From: Floccifex porci
Lineage (GTDB): Bacteria > Bacillota_I > Bacilli_A > Erysipelotrichales > Erysipelotrichaceae
Direction: 5' to 3'
Assembly: GCF_009696175.1 (NCBI RefSeq)
Contig: NZ_VUMM01000002.1
Coordinates: 62,001 to 126,000, forward strand
Length of the DNA: 64,000 nucleotides
Part shown: piece by piece, positions 33,650 to 43,600 of the stretch
How the letters are laid out: every line of letters starts with the position of its first letter
How positions within the stretch are numbered: position 1 is the first letter of the stretch
Notes under the pieces: model-generated
What the model was told of the DNA's origin: nothing
The model's database searches: none
What the model saw: the letters and a program-made list of their open reading frames with translations, nothing else
Position numbers and translations under genes: made by a program

Positions 33650-34368
33650 ATTGTCGTATCACTGATAAATTCATTGACATCTTCTACATCCATCAGATAA
33701 TTTCCTGCATTTCGATTGAATTTTGAATGGTCGGCAACCACAATCACTTTGTTTGCATTCTCTATAAAAACTCTTTTAATGATTGCTTCCTGTCTTGAAC
33801 TCAAAGAAATACAGTGAGAATCAATTCCATTCGGAGAAAGAAAATAAATATCTGTTTTATATTGTTCTGCCTGTTCAATAGCTTTTCGATCAAAGAAAGC
33901 GTTGTGCTCTTTATTTAATTTTCCTCCAATCAGATGAATCTCAATATTTTTTGACTTTATTAACGTAGATAATATATTGGATGCATTTGTGATTACTTTA
34001 CATGGTATATCCTTTTCCATTAACGCCTGTGCAATATATTGATTGGTTGTTCCTGCATCCAGACAAATTGTCATATTCTTCTCAATTATATGATCGACTA
34101 CATATCTTGCGATTTTTTCTTTTTCTTCTTTAAACAAATTGATTCGCGAAGCATAGATCGTATCTCGACAAGTTCCTTCCGTTGAAACCGCTCCTCCAAT
34201 GACCCGCTTTAATACGCCAATTTTTTCCAGATACGTCAAATCATTTCGAATGGTCGCAATTGAAACATCACAGATCCTGCATAGGTCCTGTATTTTCATC
34301 ACATCATTTTTCTGCAGAAGATCTCGAATTTTTTCATGTCGAAGTTTGGCTTTTTTTGAATTGTTCAT
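33640..34368 (-). CDS. DeoR/GlpR family transcription regulator, likely linked to nagB
   Basis: A 242-residue regulator with an N-terminal helix-turn-helix (KLRHEKIRDLLQKNDVMKIQDLCRICDVSIATIRNDLTYLEKIGVLKR) and a DeoR sensor domain (MTICLDAGTTNQYIAQAL, CKVITNASNILSTL, IHLIGGKLNKEHNAFF, VIVVADHSKFNRNAG). It lies between glgB and nagB. The terminator and the perfect dyad downstream separate it from nagB. Control of nagB in response to an amino-sugar phosphate is the obvious hypothesis, not shown. Confidence 0.88.
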   Translation of the reverse strand: MNNSKKAKLRHEKIRDLLQKNDVMKIQDLCRICDVSIATIRNDLTYLEKIGVLKRVIGGAVSTEGTCRDTIYASRINLFKEEKEKIARYVVDHIIEKNMTICLDAGTTNQYIAQALMEKDIPCKVITNASNILSTLIKSKNIEIHLIGGKLNKEHNAFFDRKAIEQAEQYKTDIYFLSPNGIDSHCISLSSRQEAIIKRVFIENANKVIVVADHSKFNRNAGNYLMDVEDVNEFISDTTIDG

Positions 34369-34385
34369 AACTCACTCTCTATCTA

Positions 34386-34417
34386 AAAAGAAAGAAGGAA
34401 CTATCCTTCTTTCTTTT
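34386..34417 (-). terminator. Terminator at the end of glgB
   Basis: A 14-bp stem (34386-34399 and 34404-34417) with a 4-nt loop and a short T-rich tail on the minus strand. The glgB stop lies in the loop. It is 18 bases upstream of the DeoR start, so read-through is possible. Confidence 0.75.
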
Positions 34418-36275
34418 GTGTTGCTTTTGGTTTTTGGTGACGAACCTCAAAGATAGTTGCTCCTAAAGCTGGAACATTAATTTCAATCATGTATGGCATA
34501 TTGTGTTTTTCCAGTTTAATTGCCTGACAAGTCTGTTTCTGTTCATTAGGTATAGTTCCGCTGTAACAATGCCATTGTGTATTGATGATTTCTTTATATT
34601 TTCCTTTTCGTTCTACACCAAATTGCTGATTAGTATACGCATTGGTTGAAAAATTTAATACAACCACAAAATCTTTAGTAGATCCTCTTCTAATATAAGA
34701 GAACAGATTCTGTTTATTGTTGTCTGCATCGATCCATTTAAAACTTTCCCAACTATAATCTTTTTCAAAGAAGGCATCATTTTTTGTATACAATTTTCCC
34801 AATTCCATAAATAATTTCTCAAAACTATCATGCATTGGCATTTCTCTTAAGAACCAGTCACATGTTTTCTTTTCATCCCATTCACGCATCTGACCAATTT
34901 CATTTCCCATGAAATTTAATTTCTTTCCAGGATGCGTAAACATATATACATATAAAGCACGTGCCTGAGCAAATTTATCGTTGTAATTTCCCCACATCTT
35001 ATTCACAATCGTTGCTTTTCCGTGTACAGTTTCATCATGTGAGAATGGCAAAATAAAGTTTTCAGAATAGAAATAAGCCATAGAGAAATTAATTTTATTA
35101 TGGTGCCATTGACGATAAATCGGATCCATTGCCAGATATTTTAAAGTATCATTCATCCAGCCCATATCCCATTTATAATCAAATCCCAATCCTCCATCGC
35201 TTCCTAAACGAGTCACACCTGGAAAATCACTGGAATCTTCCGCAATCAACATAATGCTTCCATTATGGGCTACATTTAATAAGTGGTTCATTCTTCTTAA
35301 GAAGATACATGCCCCTTCATTTACACCACGATCCTTATTTCCTTTCCAGTAAATCGCATTGGAAATCGCATCCATTCTCAATCCGTCAAAATGGAATTCT
35401 TCTAACCAGAAATTCGCAGCAGACATTAAGAACGATCTTACTTCTTCACGCCATAAATTGAAATTTAAAGTTCCCCATTCTGAATATGCATCTTCTGCTT
35501 TATCATATTCATATAATGGAGTTCCATCATAATAACGAAGAGCATAATTATCTGTCACAAAATGAACCGGAACAAAATCCATGATAACTCCAATTCCCGC
35601 TTTATGAAGCGCATTGACAAAATGTTTTAATTTTTCAATGGTTCCATAACGAGCTGTTGGGGCAAAGTAACATGTACATTGATATCCCCAGGATCCATCA
35701 AACGGAAATTCACATAAAGGCATAAATTCGACATGAGTAAATCCATGCGATTTACAATGTTGAATTAGATTTTTTTCAATTTCATCATAATGAAGGAAAT
35801 GTTCAATGATTTCTCCTTCTTTTGTTCCATCCCCTTTCATCCATGAACCCAGATTTAATTCATAGATGTTGACAGGTTTGTCAAATCCTTTTGTACGAGT
35901 GGACATCCATTTCTCATCAGACCATTTATAATGTTCCAACGAAGCAACGACGCATGCATTGTTTGGTCTTAATTCTGAACGGAAAGCATATGGATCGATT
36001 TTATCCACTGTTTCTCCACTGGCTTGTTTTACTCTGAATTTGTACAGATCTCCTTCTTTTGCATCTTTTACGGTACAAGACCAGATTCCCTGGAAATCTC
36101 TTTTCATTACATTTTTAGTATCATCCCAATTGTTGAAAGATCCCACTACTGAAATGGTCTGTGCATGAGGTGCATATACACGAAAAGTAACGCCATTTTT
36201 TTCAATGTGTGCCCCAAAATATTTATAAGCCTGAATTTCTCTTCCTTCAAAAAACGCTTTTGTATTATATTTCAT
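34401..36275 (-). CDS. glgB: 1,4-alpha-glucan branching enzyme
   Basis: A 624-residue GH13 branching enzyme that makes alpha-1,6 branches in glycogen. An N-terminal CBM48 (VTFRVYAPHAQTISVVGSFNNW, residues 29-50) precedes the catalytic barrel. Conserved regions are DFVPVHF, GLRMDAISNAIYW with nucleophile Asp302, IAEDSSD with acid Glu346, and FSHDETVHG with Asp414. A C-terminal beta domain follows. There are no other glycogen genes (glgA, glgC, glgP) around it, which is unusual. AAAGGAG precedes the ATG. Confidence 0.94.
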   Translation of the reverse strand: MKYNTKAFFEGREIQAYKYFGAHIEKNGVTFRVYAPHAQTISVVGSFNNWDDTKNVMKRDFQGIWSCTVKDAKEGDLYKFRVKQASGETVDKIDPYAFRSELRPNNACVVASLEHYKWSDEKWMSTRTKGFDKPVNIYELNLGSWMKGDGTKEGEIIEHFLHYDEIEKNLIQHCKSHGFTHVEFMPLCEFPFDGSWGYQCTCYFAPTARYGTIEKLKHFVNALHKAGIGVIMDFVPVHFVTDNYALRYYDGTPLYEYDKAEDAYSEWGTLNFNLWREEVRSFLMSAANFWLEEFHFDGLRMDAISNAIYWKGNKDRGVNEGACIFLRRMNHLLNVAHNGSIMLIAEDSSDFPGVTRLGSDGGLGFDYKWDMGWMNDTLKYLAMDPIYRQWHHNKINFSMAYFYSENFILPFSHDETVHGKATIVNKMWGNYNDKFAQARALYVYMFTHPGKKLNFMGNEIGQMREWDEKKTCDWFLREMPMHDSFEKLFMELGKLYTKNDAFFEKDYSWESFKWIDADNNKQNLFSYIRRGSTKDFVVVLNFSTNAYTNQQFGVERKGKYKEIINTQWHCYSGTIPNEQKQTCQAIKLEKHNMPYMIEINVPALGATIFEVRHQKPKATQKKEG

Positions 36276-36330
36276 AATTTCGTTCTCCTTTATATAGATT
36301 ATATTAATAAAATGACTCCTTGTCTACTAA

Positions 36331-36353
36331 ATTTAAAACCGCTTACAAAGCGG
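36331..36353 (-). terminator. Terminator after dusB
   Basis: CCGCTT/AAGCGG (36339-36344 and 36348-36353) with a 3-nt loop, followed by TTTTAAATTT on the minus strand. It overlaps the dusB stop. Confidence 0.75.
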
Positions 36354-37305
36354 CTTTATATTCATTTAATATATTTTCCAGGTCTTGTAACGAATTCATA
36401 CTGGAACACATATTTTTAAAAACATGACAATTGGGTAATCCTTTTAAATACCAGGAAGCCAATCCTCTCATCTGATGAATTGCTACTTTTTCTCCTTTAT
36501 AATAAGAAAGATCTCTGGCATGCTGCATACAGATCTGAATTCGATCTTCAATCGAAAATTCATGATGCCCTCCTTCTAAAGCATCTTTACATTCCTGTAT
36601 CAAAAATGGATTTCCTATAATTCCCCTTCCAATCATGACTCCATCACAGCCCGTCTGTTCTTTCATCAAAAAGAAATCTGACACACTCTTGACATCTCCA
36701 TTACCAATTACCGGAATGGAAACGGCTTCTTTTACTTTTTTAATATAAGACCAGTCTGCTTTTCCCTCATACATTTGACGTCGTGTTCTTCCATGTACAG
36801 TGATACAGGAAACCCCTGCTTTTTCCAGTGCTTTTGCCATTTCAATACAATTGATATGATCTTCATCGTATCCCAAACGCATTTTTACTGTTACCGGTTT
36901 ATGTACATTCTGTACAATCGCATGTATCAATTCCTGTGCATAGTCAATGTCTTTCATTAAATAACTGCCGGATTTTGCTTTAATCACTTTGTTAACCGGA
37001 CATCCCATATTAAAATCAATAATGTCACAATCCGTCTGTGTATCTAAATATTTAGCTCCATAAATGACCGTTTCTAAATCATGACCAAACAATTGAAAAC
37101 TCAATGGATGTTCATCTGGATTACTTACACACATCTCTATTGTTTTCTTGGACTGATAAAATAACGCTTTATCACTTACCATCTCATTACAAACCAGACC
37201 AGCTCCAAACTGTTTCGCTATTTTACGAAACGCAATATTAGATACTCCAGCTAATGGAGCAATCACAATGGGATTTTCAATGGTCACATTTCCAATTTTA
37301 AACAT
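36343..37305 (-). CDS. dusB: tRNA-dihydrouridine synthase
   Basis: A 320-residue FMN enzyme that reduces uridines in the tRNA D-loop. It starts [29 protein letters not shown] and has [13 protein letters not shown] with the catalytic cysteine, [37 protein letters not shown] and [10 protein letters not shown]. It overlaps hslO by eight bases. The tilS-hpt-ftsH-hslO-dusB order is the conserved Firmicute arrangement. Confidence 0.95.
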   Translation of the reverse strand: MFKIGNVTIENPIVIAPLAGVSNIAFRKIAKQFGAGLVCNEMVSDKALFYQSKKTIEMCVSNPDEHPLSFQLFGHDLETVIYGAKYLDTQTDCDIIDFNMGCPVNKVIKAKSGSYLMKDIDYAQELIHAIVQNVHKPVTVKMRLGYDEDHINCIEMAKALEKAGVSCITVHGRTRRQMYEGKADWSYIKKVKEAVSIPVIGNGDVKSVSDFFLMKEQTGCDGVMIGRGIIGNPFLIQECKDALEGGHHEFSIEDRIQICMQHARDLSYYKGEKVAIHQMRGLASWYLKGLPNCHVFKNMCSSMNSLQDLENILNEYKAAL

Positions 37306-38182
37306 GTTTTTTCTCCAGGATCTGTTTTAAATCTTCCGCTGAAAAAGAATACTGTTCGTTACAGAAATTACATGTGACACTGCATCCTTTGTCAACTTCG
37401 ATCATTTCTTTTAAATCTTCATCCTTTAAACAGGACAGACCCGATGCCATTCTTTCCTTTGAACAAGGGCAGGAATAATGAATTTCCTGAGTGGATAATA
37501 GATTAGGAGCATCAAAGATATCCTGTACCAGTCTTTTTAGACCAACATCTTCATAATCTAAAATTAAAGTGGACATCGGTTTTAATCCCTGAATGATATT
37601 TTCACAAATACAGATATCTTCTTCTGTGGCATCTGGCAACATTTGAAGAATCAAACCTCCTGCGCTTAATACATTCCCATTGGGATCCACCAGTACACCA
37701 ACCGAAACGGCTGTTGGTGTCTGTTCCGAAACGGCAAAATAATACGCAAAATCCTCTCCAATTTCACCAGTCTGTAATTGTACCGTTCCTGAAAAATTAT
37801 CCTGCATATGTAAATTTTTTGTGACCGTCAATGTTCCATTTTTTCCAACAACTGCCCCTACATTTAATTTTTTATCATTGATATGAATATCTTCCACATG
37901 AGGATTGGAACAGAATCCACATACATTTCCATTGGAATAGGCATCAACCATAATTGTTCCAATAGGTCCATGTCCATTAATAGTAATATTCAGCATTTCC
38001 TGTTCATCTTTCAACATAGAACCCATCATGCTTCCAATTGTTAAGGTTCTTCCTAAAGCAGCACAGGCACAAGGATGTAAATCAAAACGATCTCTGGCTT
38101 CTTGTACCATATCGGTTGTTTTACAAATAAAAATACGAACTCGATTTTCTAAAACCAGGGCTCTGCATAACTGATCTTTCAT
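37298..38182 (-). CDS. hslO: Redox-regulated chaperone Hsp33
   Basis: A 294-residue holdase activated by oxidation. The C-terminal zinc centre is visible as CPC ([11 protein letters not shown]) and CNFC ([13 protein letters not shown]). The N-terminal domain has [33 protein letters not shown], typical of the family. GGAGG precedes the ATG. It follows ftsH beyond a hairpin terminator, so it may depend on read-through. Confidence 0.95.
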   Translation of the reverse strand: MKDQLCRALVLENRVRIFICKTTDMVQEARDRFDLHPCACAALGRTLTIGSMMGSMLKDEQEMLNITINGHGPIGTIMVDAYSNGNVCGFCSNPHVEDIHINDKKLNVGAVVGKNGTLTVTKNLHMQDNFSGTVQLQTGEIGEDFAYYFAVSEQTPTAVSVGVLVDPNGNVLSAGGLILQMLPDATEEDICICENIIQGLKPMSTLILDYEDVGLKRLVQDIFDAPNLLSTQEIHYSCPCSKERMASGLSCLKDEDLKEMIEVDKGCSVTCNFCNEQYSFSAEDLKQILEKKHV

Positions 38183-38190
38183 TTTATTCC

Positions 38191-38218
38191 TCCAAAAGAA
38201 AAGACGCTATGCGTCTTT
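38191..38218 (-). terminator. Terminator after ftsH
   Basis: AAAGACGC/GCGTCTTT with a 3-nt loop, followed on the minus strand by TCTTTT. It overlaps the ftsH stop and the ribosome site region of hslO, so it may be partial. Confidence 0.65.
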
Positions 38219-40162
38219 TTTCTTTGTTAATTCATTCATCGCATCATCCAGATCTTTCTGATCCACTCCTGCTGGAATGGGAGGCAGTTCCTGTTCTGGT
38301 TCAACAATGACTTCTTCTACTTTCTGAACATTTGGATTCTCAATGGTCCCATAATTCATCAGATTTAGAATTTCTTCACTTGTTAATGTTTCATATTCAT
38401 ATAAAGATTTCGCAATCAGGTCCAGAAGCTCACGATTGTCTTCCAGAATCTGACGACACTGTTTTTTACAGCTGTCTACAATATTACGAACTTCTTTATC
38501 AATTTCTTCGGCAACACCTGCCGAATAATTTCCACCTTGTGTATAATCACGTCCTAAGAATACATTTCCCTGAGGATCCGCATATTGAATCGGTCCTAAA
38601 GTGGACATACCATAGACACGAACCATGTTTTTGGCAATTTTTGTCAATTTTTCAATATCATTGCTGGCTCCTGCACTCACCGCATCCTGACCAAAAATGA
38701 TTTCTTCGGCAACACGACCCCCTAATAAACCAGTAATCTGTGCCAGGAATGCTTTTTTGGTAGGGAACATTCTTTCTTCTCGAGGCATCATCAGGTTATA
38801 ACCACCTGCTTCTCCACGAGGAATGATCGTAACTTTCTGTACCGCATCCGCATCTGGAAGCTTCAGACCAATGACTGCATGTCCAGCTTCATGATAAGAT
38901 ACAAGCATTTTATCTTTTTCGGTATATTTTTTACTTTTCTTTGCAGGACCCATCATTACACGGTCAATGGCTTCATCTAAATCATTCATCGTAATGAAAT
39001 TTTTACGATTCCGTACCGCTAAAATCGCCCCTTCATTCAATACATTGGCCAGATCTGCCCCTGAAAAACCAGGTGTACGTTTTGCCAGATTTTCCAGATT
39101 GACATCGCTTGCCAGTTTTTTATTTCGAGCATGAACACCTAAAATTTCTTTACGTCCTTTTACATCTGGTAAATTTACAGTAATCTGACGATCAAATCGT
39201 CCAGAACGCAATAATGCAGGATCTAGTACATCCGGACGGTTAGTGGCTGCAATGACAACAATTCCTGTATTATCTGTCATTCCATCCATTTCTACCAGCA
39301 GCTGGTTCAATGTCTGTTCACGTTCATCGTTTCCGCCACCCATACCGGCTCCACGCTGACGACCAACCGCATCAATTTCATCAATAAATACAATACATGG
39401 TGCATTTTTCTGTGCATTTTTGAACATATCACGCACACGAGAAGCTCCTGTACCTACAAACATTTCCACAAAATCCGAACCTGAAATTGAAAAGAATGGA
39501 ACATTGGCTTCCCCGGCAACCGCTTTGGCCAATAATGTCTTTCCCGTTCCAGGAGGACCTACCATCAGGACACCTTTAGGAATATGAGCACCCATATCTG
39601 TAAAACGTTTTGGCGTTTTCAGATAATCAATAATTTCTTTCACTTCTTCTTTTTCTTCTTCGCAACCCGCAACATCTTTAAAACGGACTTTTACATCGTT
39701 TTCCATGCGAGCTCTGCTTTTGGCAAATTCAAAAGCTTTCGCATTGGAGCCTCCGCCCATTTTTGCCATCATTAAATAAAATACAACCGCAATGATCAAA
39801 AATGGAATCATCTGTGCCAGCATTGAAACCCAGACTTTATTCGCATCCGGATTGGTAACAGTAATCTGTCCACCATCTTTAGATAATGTTTCTTCCAACC
39901 ATTCAATATTTTTATCCGTATTTGGAATAATTGCTTTAAACGCTGTTACTTTATCATTTGTTTTATAAGTTCCTTCTACCTGAATAATAGTAGATTCAAT
40001 TGTAATCGAAGAATCTTTAAATTCTACTTTTTCAGCTTTCTTTTCAAACTGCGTAAAATTCAGATTTTCGCTGGTTGAAGAAGATGAATACATCATCAGC
40101 GAAACAATAATACAAATGATAAAAATGGTTGGTAAATAATTCAGCCACTTTTTCTTCATCAT
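38207..40162 (-). CDS. ftsH: ATP-dependent zinc metalloprotease FtsH
   Basis: A 651-residue membrane protease. Two membrane helices (about residues 8-26 and 114-132) flank a small extracytoplasmic domain. The AAA+ module has Walker A GPPGTGKT (202-209), Walker [13 protein letters not shown] and the second region of homology with [20 protein letters not shown]. The protease has HEAGH (424-428). GGAGG lies before a tandem ATG ATG; either could be used. It is located 9 bases after hpt. Confidence 0.98.
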   Translation of the reverse strand: MMKKKWLNYLPTIFIICIIVSLMMYSSSSTSENLNFTQFEKKAEKVEFKDSSITIESTIIQVEGTYKTNDKVTAFKAIIPNTDKNIEWLEETLSKDGGQITVTNPDANKVWVSMLAQMIPFLIIAVVFYLMMAKMGGGSNAKAFEFAKSRARMENDVKVRFKDVAGCEEEKEEVKEIIDYLKTPKRFTDMGAHIPKGVLMVGPPGTGKTLLAKAVAGEANVPFFSISGSDFVEMFVGTGASRVRDMFKNAQKNAPCIVFIDEIDAVGRQRGAGMGGGNDEREQTLNQLLVEMDGMTDNTGIVVIAATNRPDVLDPALLRSGRFDRQITVNLPDVKGRKEILGVHARNKKLASDVNLENLAKRTPGFSGADLANVLNEGAILAVRNRKNFITMNDLDEAIDRVMMGPAKKSKKYTEKDKMLVSYHEAGHAVIGLKLPDADAVQKVTIIPRGEAGGYNLMMPREERMFPTKKAFLAQITGLLGGRVAEEIIFGQDAVSAGASNDIEKLTKIAKNMVRVYGMSTLGPIQYADPQGNVFLGRDYTQGGNYSAGVAEEIDKEVRNIVDSCKKQCRQILEDNRELLDLIAKSLYEYETLTSEEILNLMNYGTIENPNVQKVEEVIVEPEQELPPIPAGVDQKDLDDAMNELTKKKDA

Positions 40163-40171
40163 TTAACCTCC

Positions 40172-40714
40172 TTACTTTGTATATACACTTGGACTTAAAA
40201 CACCTACATAAGGTAGATTGCGATATTTCTGATCATAATCCAGACCATATCCCACTACAAATTCATTTGGAATGGTAAATCCAACATAATCTGCTTCAAT
40301 ATCCACTTGTCGACCTTCTGGTTTATCCAGTAAAGCCACAATTTTAACATCTTTTGCTCCTTTATTATAGAACATCTGTTTTACAGCTTTAATTGTTTTA
40401 CCTGTATCAATAATATCTTCCACAATTAAAACACATTTTCCATCACAAGTATGATCCAGATCTTTATTGATTTTTACATCTCCAACAGATTTTGTTCCTA
40501 CGTAAGAACTGACTTTCATAAAATCAATTTCACAGGGAATCGTGAATCGTTTCATTAATTCTGCCATGAAAGGCACACTTCCCTTTAATAAACCAACAAT
40601 CAATAATGGTTCTTCTAAATCTTTATAATTCATTTCCAGTTCAGATGCCAGTAATCTGCATCGACTGGATATTTCTTCTTCTGAAATTAATACTTTTTCA
40701 ATATCTTTATTCAT
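40172..40714 (-). CDS. hpt: Hypoxanthine phosphoribosyltransferase
   Basis: A 180-residue purine salvage enzyme that makes IMP or GMP from hypoxanthine or guanine and PRPP. The PRPP motif is CVLIVEDIIDTGKTIKAV. LLIVGLLKGSVPFMAELM and the FVVGYGLDYDQKYRNLPYVGVL end are typical of the family. It lies between tilS and ftsH, as in most Firmicutes. GGAG precedes the ATG. Confidence 0.96.
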   Translation of the reverse strand: MNKDIEKVLISEEEISSRCRLLASELEMNYKDLEEPLLIVGLLKGSVPFMAELMKRFTIPCEIDFMKVSSYVGTKSVGDVKINKDLDHTCDGKCVLIVEDIIDTGKTIKAVKQMFYNKGAKDVKIVALLDKPEGRQVDIEADYVGFTIPNEFVVGYGLDYDQKYRNLPYVGVLSPSVYTK

Positions 40715-40728
40715 AACATTCTCCTAAG

Positions 40729-41910
40729 TTACAAAATGTATTGTATCATAAACAAATTCGAATTCACACTAAAATGTTGTACATCACAACCAATTCCAGG
40801 TACAAAAATAATCTTTTGTTTACAATTTTCAACCACAAGCCAGTTTCTTCGTTTATAATGCGGAATTTTACGATCGATAAAGAAACGATTGATATTTTTT
40901 GTACCATAGCGAAGTAAAATACTGTCTCCTTTTTCTGCATTTCGTACCACTAAAGGAAAATCTTCTTCTTTCACAAAAATTCCTTCAATGGTCTTCCCTT
41001 CTTTTTTTAATTCAAATTCTTTATATTTTTTATATTCCATCTGATTTATGATGTAATATACCTTCTCTTTTTTCTTTTCACAATACAAATGATTATGGTA
41101 CCGTTCTAAAATAAAATCCTTTATATCAATACATATATCCTTTTTTAATTTATCTATCAGATCCATTAAATATCTCTTTGAAAAATGTATTTTCATCCTG
41201 TCATATAAATACTGATCCAGATACAGCCAGCTGTATTCTTTATCCAATAATTCATCCACTGTAAAAGAAATCAGAAAATCTTTAATTTGATTCCGAAATT
41301 CTTCTAACTGTTTGTTTTTTATTTCAATTTCTTTGCACACTTCTTCCTTCTGGCTTCTTGTCATATATTCGATTTTTGAATGACGGATTTTATTTCTTGT
41401 GTAATGATCGGTAAAATTGGATTCATCCAATCCATAAGAAATCTTATGATGTATACAATACTCTTCCAATTCTTTCTTTGTATATCCCAATAAAGGCCGA
41501 ACGATTTCCATCCCATTTCGAATCATTGAATTTGCCAATCCATACGTATCACAGATCATCTGTCGTTGAACCTGAAAATAATACGTTTCAATTAAATCGT
41601 CCATATGATGTGCTACAAAAATCTGATGACATTTGTATTCTTTAGCTGTTTGTTCAAAAAAATCATAACGAACATCTCTTGCCCATGCCTGAAAATTCTG
41701 ACTGGAAGAATAAATGGGTTTTAACAGATGAAAGGAAAGATTATGTTTTAGACAGTATTCTTTCACAATAGATTCATCACGAAAAGCACTTTCTCTTTTC
41801 TGATAATTCACATGGCATACAATAATATTATAGTTTTGTTTCTGATTCAGCATATCCAGCAAAGCCATACTGTCTGGGCCACCTGAACAAGCCACAACAA
41901 TTGTTTTCAT
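40729..41910 (-). CDS. tilS: tRNA(Ile)-lysidine synthase
   Basis: A 393-residue essential enzyme that converts C34 to lysidine in the tRNA reading AUA. The ATP-pyrophosphatase loop is ACSGGPDSMALLD at residues 8-20. The N-terminal domain continues with VCHVNYQKRESA, VAHHMDDLIETYYFQVQR and RPLLGYTKKELEEY; a diverged C-terminal domain follows. There is no ribosome site. A promoter TTGAAA-17-TATAGT lies exactly six bases before the ATG, so translation should start on a leaderless mRNA. It heads the tilS-hpt-ftsH operon. Confidence 0.94.
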   Translation of the reverse strand: MKTIVVACSGGPDSMALLDMLNQKQNYNIIVCHVNYQKRESAFRDESIVKEYCLKHNLSFHLLKPIYSSSQNFQAWARDVRYDFFEQTAKEYKCHQIFVAHHMDDLIETYYFQVQRQMICDTYGLANSMIRNGMEIVRPLLGYTKKELEEYCIHHKISYGLDESNFTDHYTRNKIRHSKIEYMTRSQKEEVCKEIEIKNKQLEEFRNQIKDFLISFTVDELLDKEYSWLYLDQYLYDRMKIHFSKRYLMDLIDKLKKDICIDIKDFILERYHNHLYCEKKKEKVYYIINQMEYKKYKEFELKKEGKTIEGIFVKEEDFPLVVRNAEKGDSILLRYGTKNINRFFIDRKIPHYKRRNWLVVENCKQKIIFVPGIGCDVQHFSVNSNLFMIQYIL

Positions 41911-41916
41911 GAAGAA

Positions 41917-41945
41917 ACTATAATAAAAATTTTTTTAAATTTCAA
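41917..41945 (-). promoter_or_regulatory. Promoter of the tilS operon, predicted leaderless
   Basis: Minus-strand TTGAAA (41940-41945), 17 bases, TATAGT (41917-41922), six bases (TTCTTC), ATG at 41910. Confidence 0.75.
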
Positions 41946-41960
41946 ATTAAAAAGGACATT

Positions 41961-42488
41961 TTATCCAATGCCCTCATGAATTCTTTGTTTGATTGATAAA
42001 TATAATGCACTATCTACTGGAATATGTGCTTTTACATCTATAATACGAGAAGAATTGATCCATTTCGCATCATTTAAATAACATGCACTGATCTTACTCA
42101 TTCCTTCAATCTTACCCAGCTGCATAATGTGTTCTTTGTTGCCAGATACTTTTGTATTGGAACCAGTAATAGGAACCACAAACACCTTTCCTCTTTGTAT
42201 AGATAAAATCAAACCAAAATGTAAATACCCAATTTCGTATAAATAGGAATTTCCAAAATCAATAAAACAAATATCTCCACAACGAATATTCACATTAAAA
42301 TCCTGACAGGAACCCATCATTTTTCTTCTGCAGTAATTTAATTTTGAAACCATATAATCAAATATTTCGTTGTCAGATAAAGAAACCAGTAAATTGTTTT
42401 CTTCTTTTTCTGCCTGCTCTTTAAGAATTTCTAACTTCTGATTTTTTAAAACAATATTTTTATTCATCATCCATTCTTTTGGTTCCAT
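41961..42488 (-). CDS. MazF/PemK-like protein without a recognisable antitoxin
   Basis: A 175-residue protein. Residues 1-65 are helical and charged (KNQKLEILKEQAEKEENNLLVSLSDNEIFDYMVSKL). Residues about 68-172 resemble the MazF/PemK barrel: VNIRCGDICFIDFGNSY (the GDI start), HFGLILSIQRGKVFVVPITGS and SKISACYLNDAKWINSSRI, ending in a helix. MazF proteins are usually about 110 residues and paired with an antitoxin gene; none is adjacent. The helical N-terminus could act as a built-in antitoxin or partner domain, which is speculation. The ATG lies six bases after an extended -10 and has no ribosome site. Confidence 0.62.
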   Translation of the reverse strand: MEPKEWMMNKNIVLKNQKLEILKEQAEKEENNLLVSLSDNEIFDYMVSKLNYCRRKMMGSCQDFNVNIRCGDICFIDFGNSYLYEIGYLHFGLILSIQRGKVFVVPITGSNTKVSGNKEHIMQLGKIEGMSKISACYLNDAKWINSSRIIDVKAHIPVDSALYLSIKQRIHEGIG

Positions 42489-42494
42489 AAAATT

Positions 42495-42503
42495 AGAATA
42501 CCA
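42495..42503 (-). promoter_or_regulatory. Extended -10 promoter of the MazF-like gene, predicted leaderless
   Basis: Minus-strand TGG-TATTCT followed by six bases (AATTTT) and the ATG at 42488. The -35 match is poor. Confidence 0.45.
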
Positions 42504-42529
42504 ATATAAAATGAATTAAGAATGACTTT

Positions 42530-43600
42530 TTAACGAAAATAGAATTTAGCTTTTATTTCATTATATTTTTTTATAATTCTTCGATACAATCCCATTAAAG
42601 GATGAAATTTTTCATTGATCATAGCTGATTTTTCAATAAATAATTCAATTCCTAATAATAAAGATAAGATTACAATAAAACCAATCACTTTATTGATCAT
42701 ATAAATAAAAGCACTTAATCCAAATAAAGAAGTAATCCCACACATAATAATTACGGTTTTTCCATGACCAAACTGTTTCATTAATAAGTGATGAATATGA
42801 CTCTTATCCGCCTGCATAAATTTCATACCCTTTAATGTACGCCTTAAAATTGCTGATAAGGTATCAATAATAGGAAGCATCAATAAAAGCATAGGCAAAG
42901 CCAATGTGACAATGGTTGAACTCTTAAATCCCAGTAATGAAATTGCAGATATCATAAATCCTAAAAATAAAGAACCACAATCTCCCATAAATATACTGGC
43001 AGGATGGGCATTAAAAATTAAAAAACCAAATGTCGCTCCAGCCAGAATAAATGTAATGGTCACTACATCGATCCGTCTTTCCACAAGAGCCAGGCATCCA
43101 ATGACAACCAGTATCACAACGCTCATTCCACCAGCCAGTCCATCCAGTCCATCCATAAGATTGACGGCATTGGTAATTCCCGCAATCCATATAACTGTAA
43201 ATAAAACAGTTAAAAACGGAATATCGATAACCACTCCAAAGATACGTATTACGTCCACTGAAACTCCATAATAAATCAGCACAATGGCTGCTGCAATTTC
43301 TAATGCCAGTTTAACAATGGGCTTCATATCAATCAGATCATCGATCAGTCCCGCAAAAAACATAATGGATCCGCCAATAACGATACCTGATAAAGCTCGA
43401 TCGGTTGATACAAAAAATGCCATTGTGATAAAAAAGGCCAGATATATTGCTACACCTCCAATACGACTGATTTTCCCGTGATGAACTGTTCTTTCATTTT
43501 CCAGAGCATAAGCTTTGGCATAAATCGAGTATCTTTTGATAAAAGGTGTCAATAAAGTCGATATAATCAGTGGAATCAATATAATTTTAAAATCAATCAT
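42530..43600 (-). CDS. tagO: Undecaprenyl-phosphate GlcNAc-1-phosphate transferase (TagO/WecA)
   Basis: A 356-residue polytopic enzyme that starts wall teichoic acid or other envelope polymer synthesis on undecaprenyl phosphate. About eleven membrane segments are visible. Catalytic features are GLIDDLIDMKP, NAVNLMDGLDGLAGGM, ASIFMGDCGSLFLGF and the histidine loop ADKSHIHHLLM. The frame opens at a TTG at 43609, but AAGGG before the ATG at 43600 fixes the start. The ATG overlaps the stop of the MreB-like gene (ATGA), so the two are coupled. Confidence 0.92.
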   Translation of the reverse strand: MIDFKIILIPLIISTLLTPFIKRYSIYAKAYALENERTVHHGKISRIGGVAIYLAFFITMAFFVSTDRALSGIVIGGSIMFFAGLIDDLIDMKPIVKLALEIAAAIVLIYYGVSVDVIRIFGVVIDIPFLTVLFTVIWIAGITNAVNLMDGLDGLAGGMSVVILVVIGCLALVERRIDVVTITFILAGATFGFLIFNAHPASIFMGDCGSLFLGFMISAISLLGFKSSTIVTLALPMLLLMLPIIDTLSAILRRTLKGMKFMQADKSHIHHLLMKQFGHGKTVIIMCGITSLFGLSAFIYMINKVIGFIVILSLLLGIELFIEKSAMINEKFHPLMGLYRRIIKKYNEIKAKFYFR

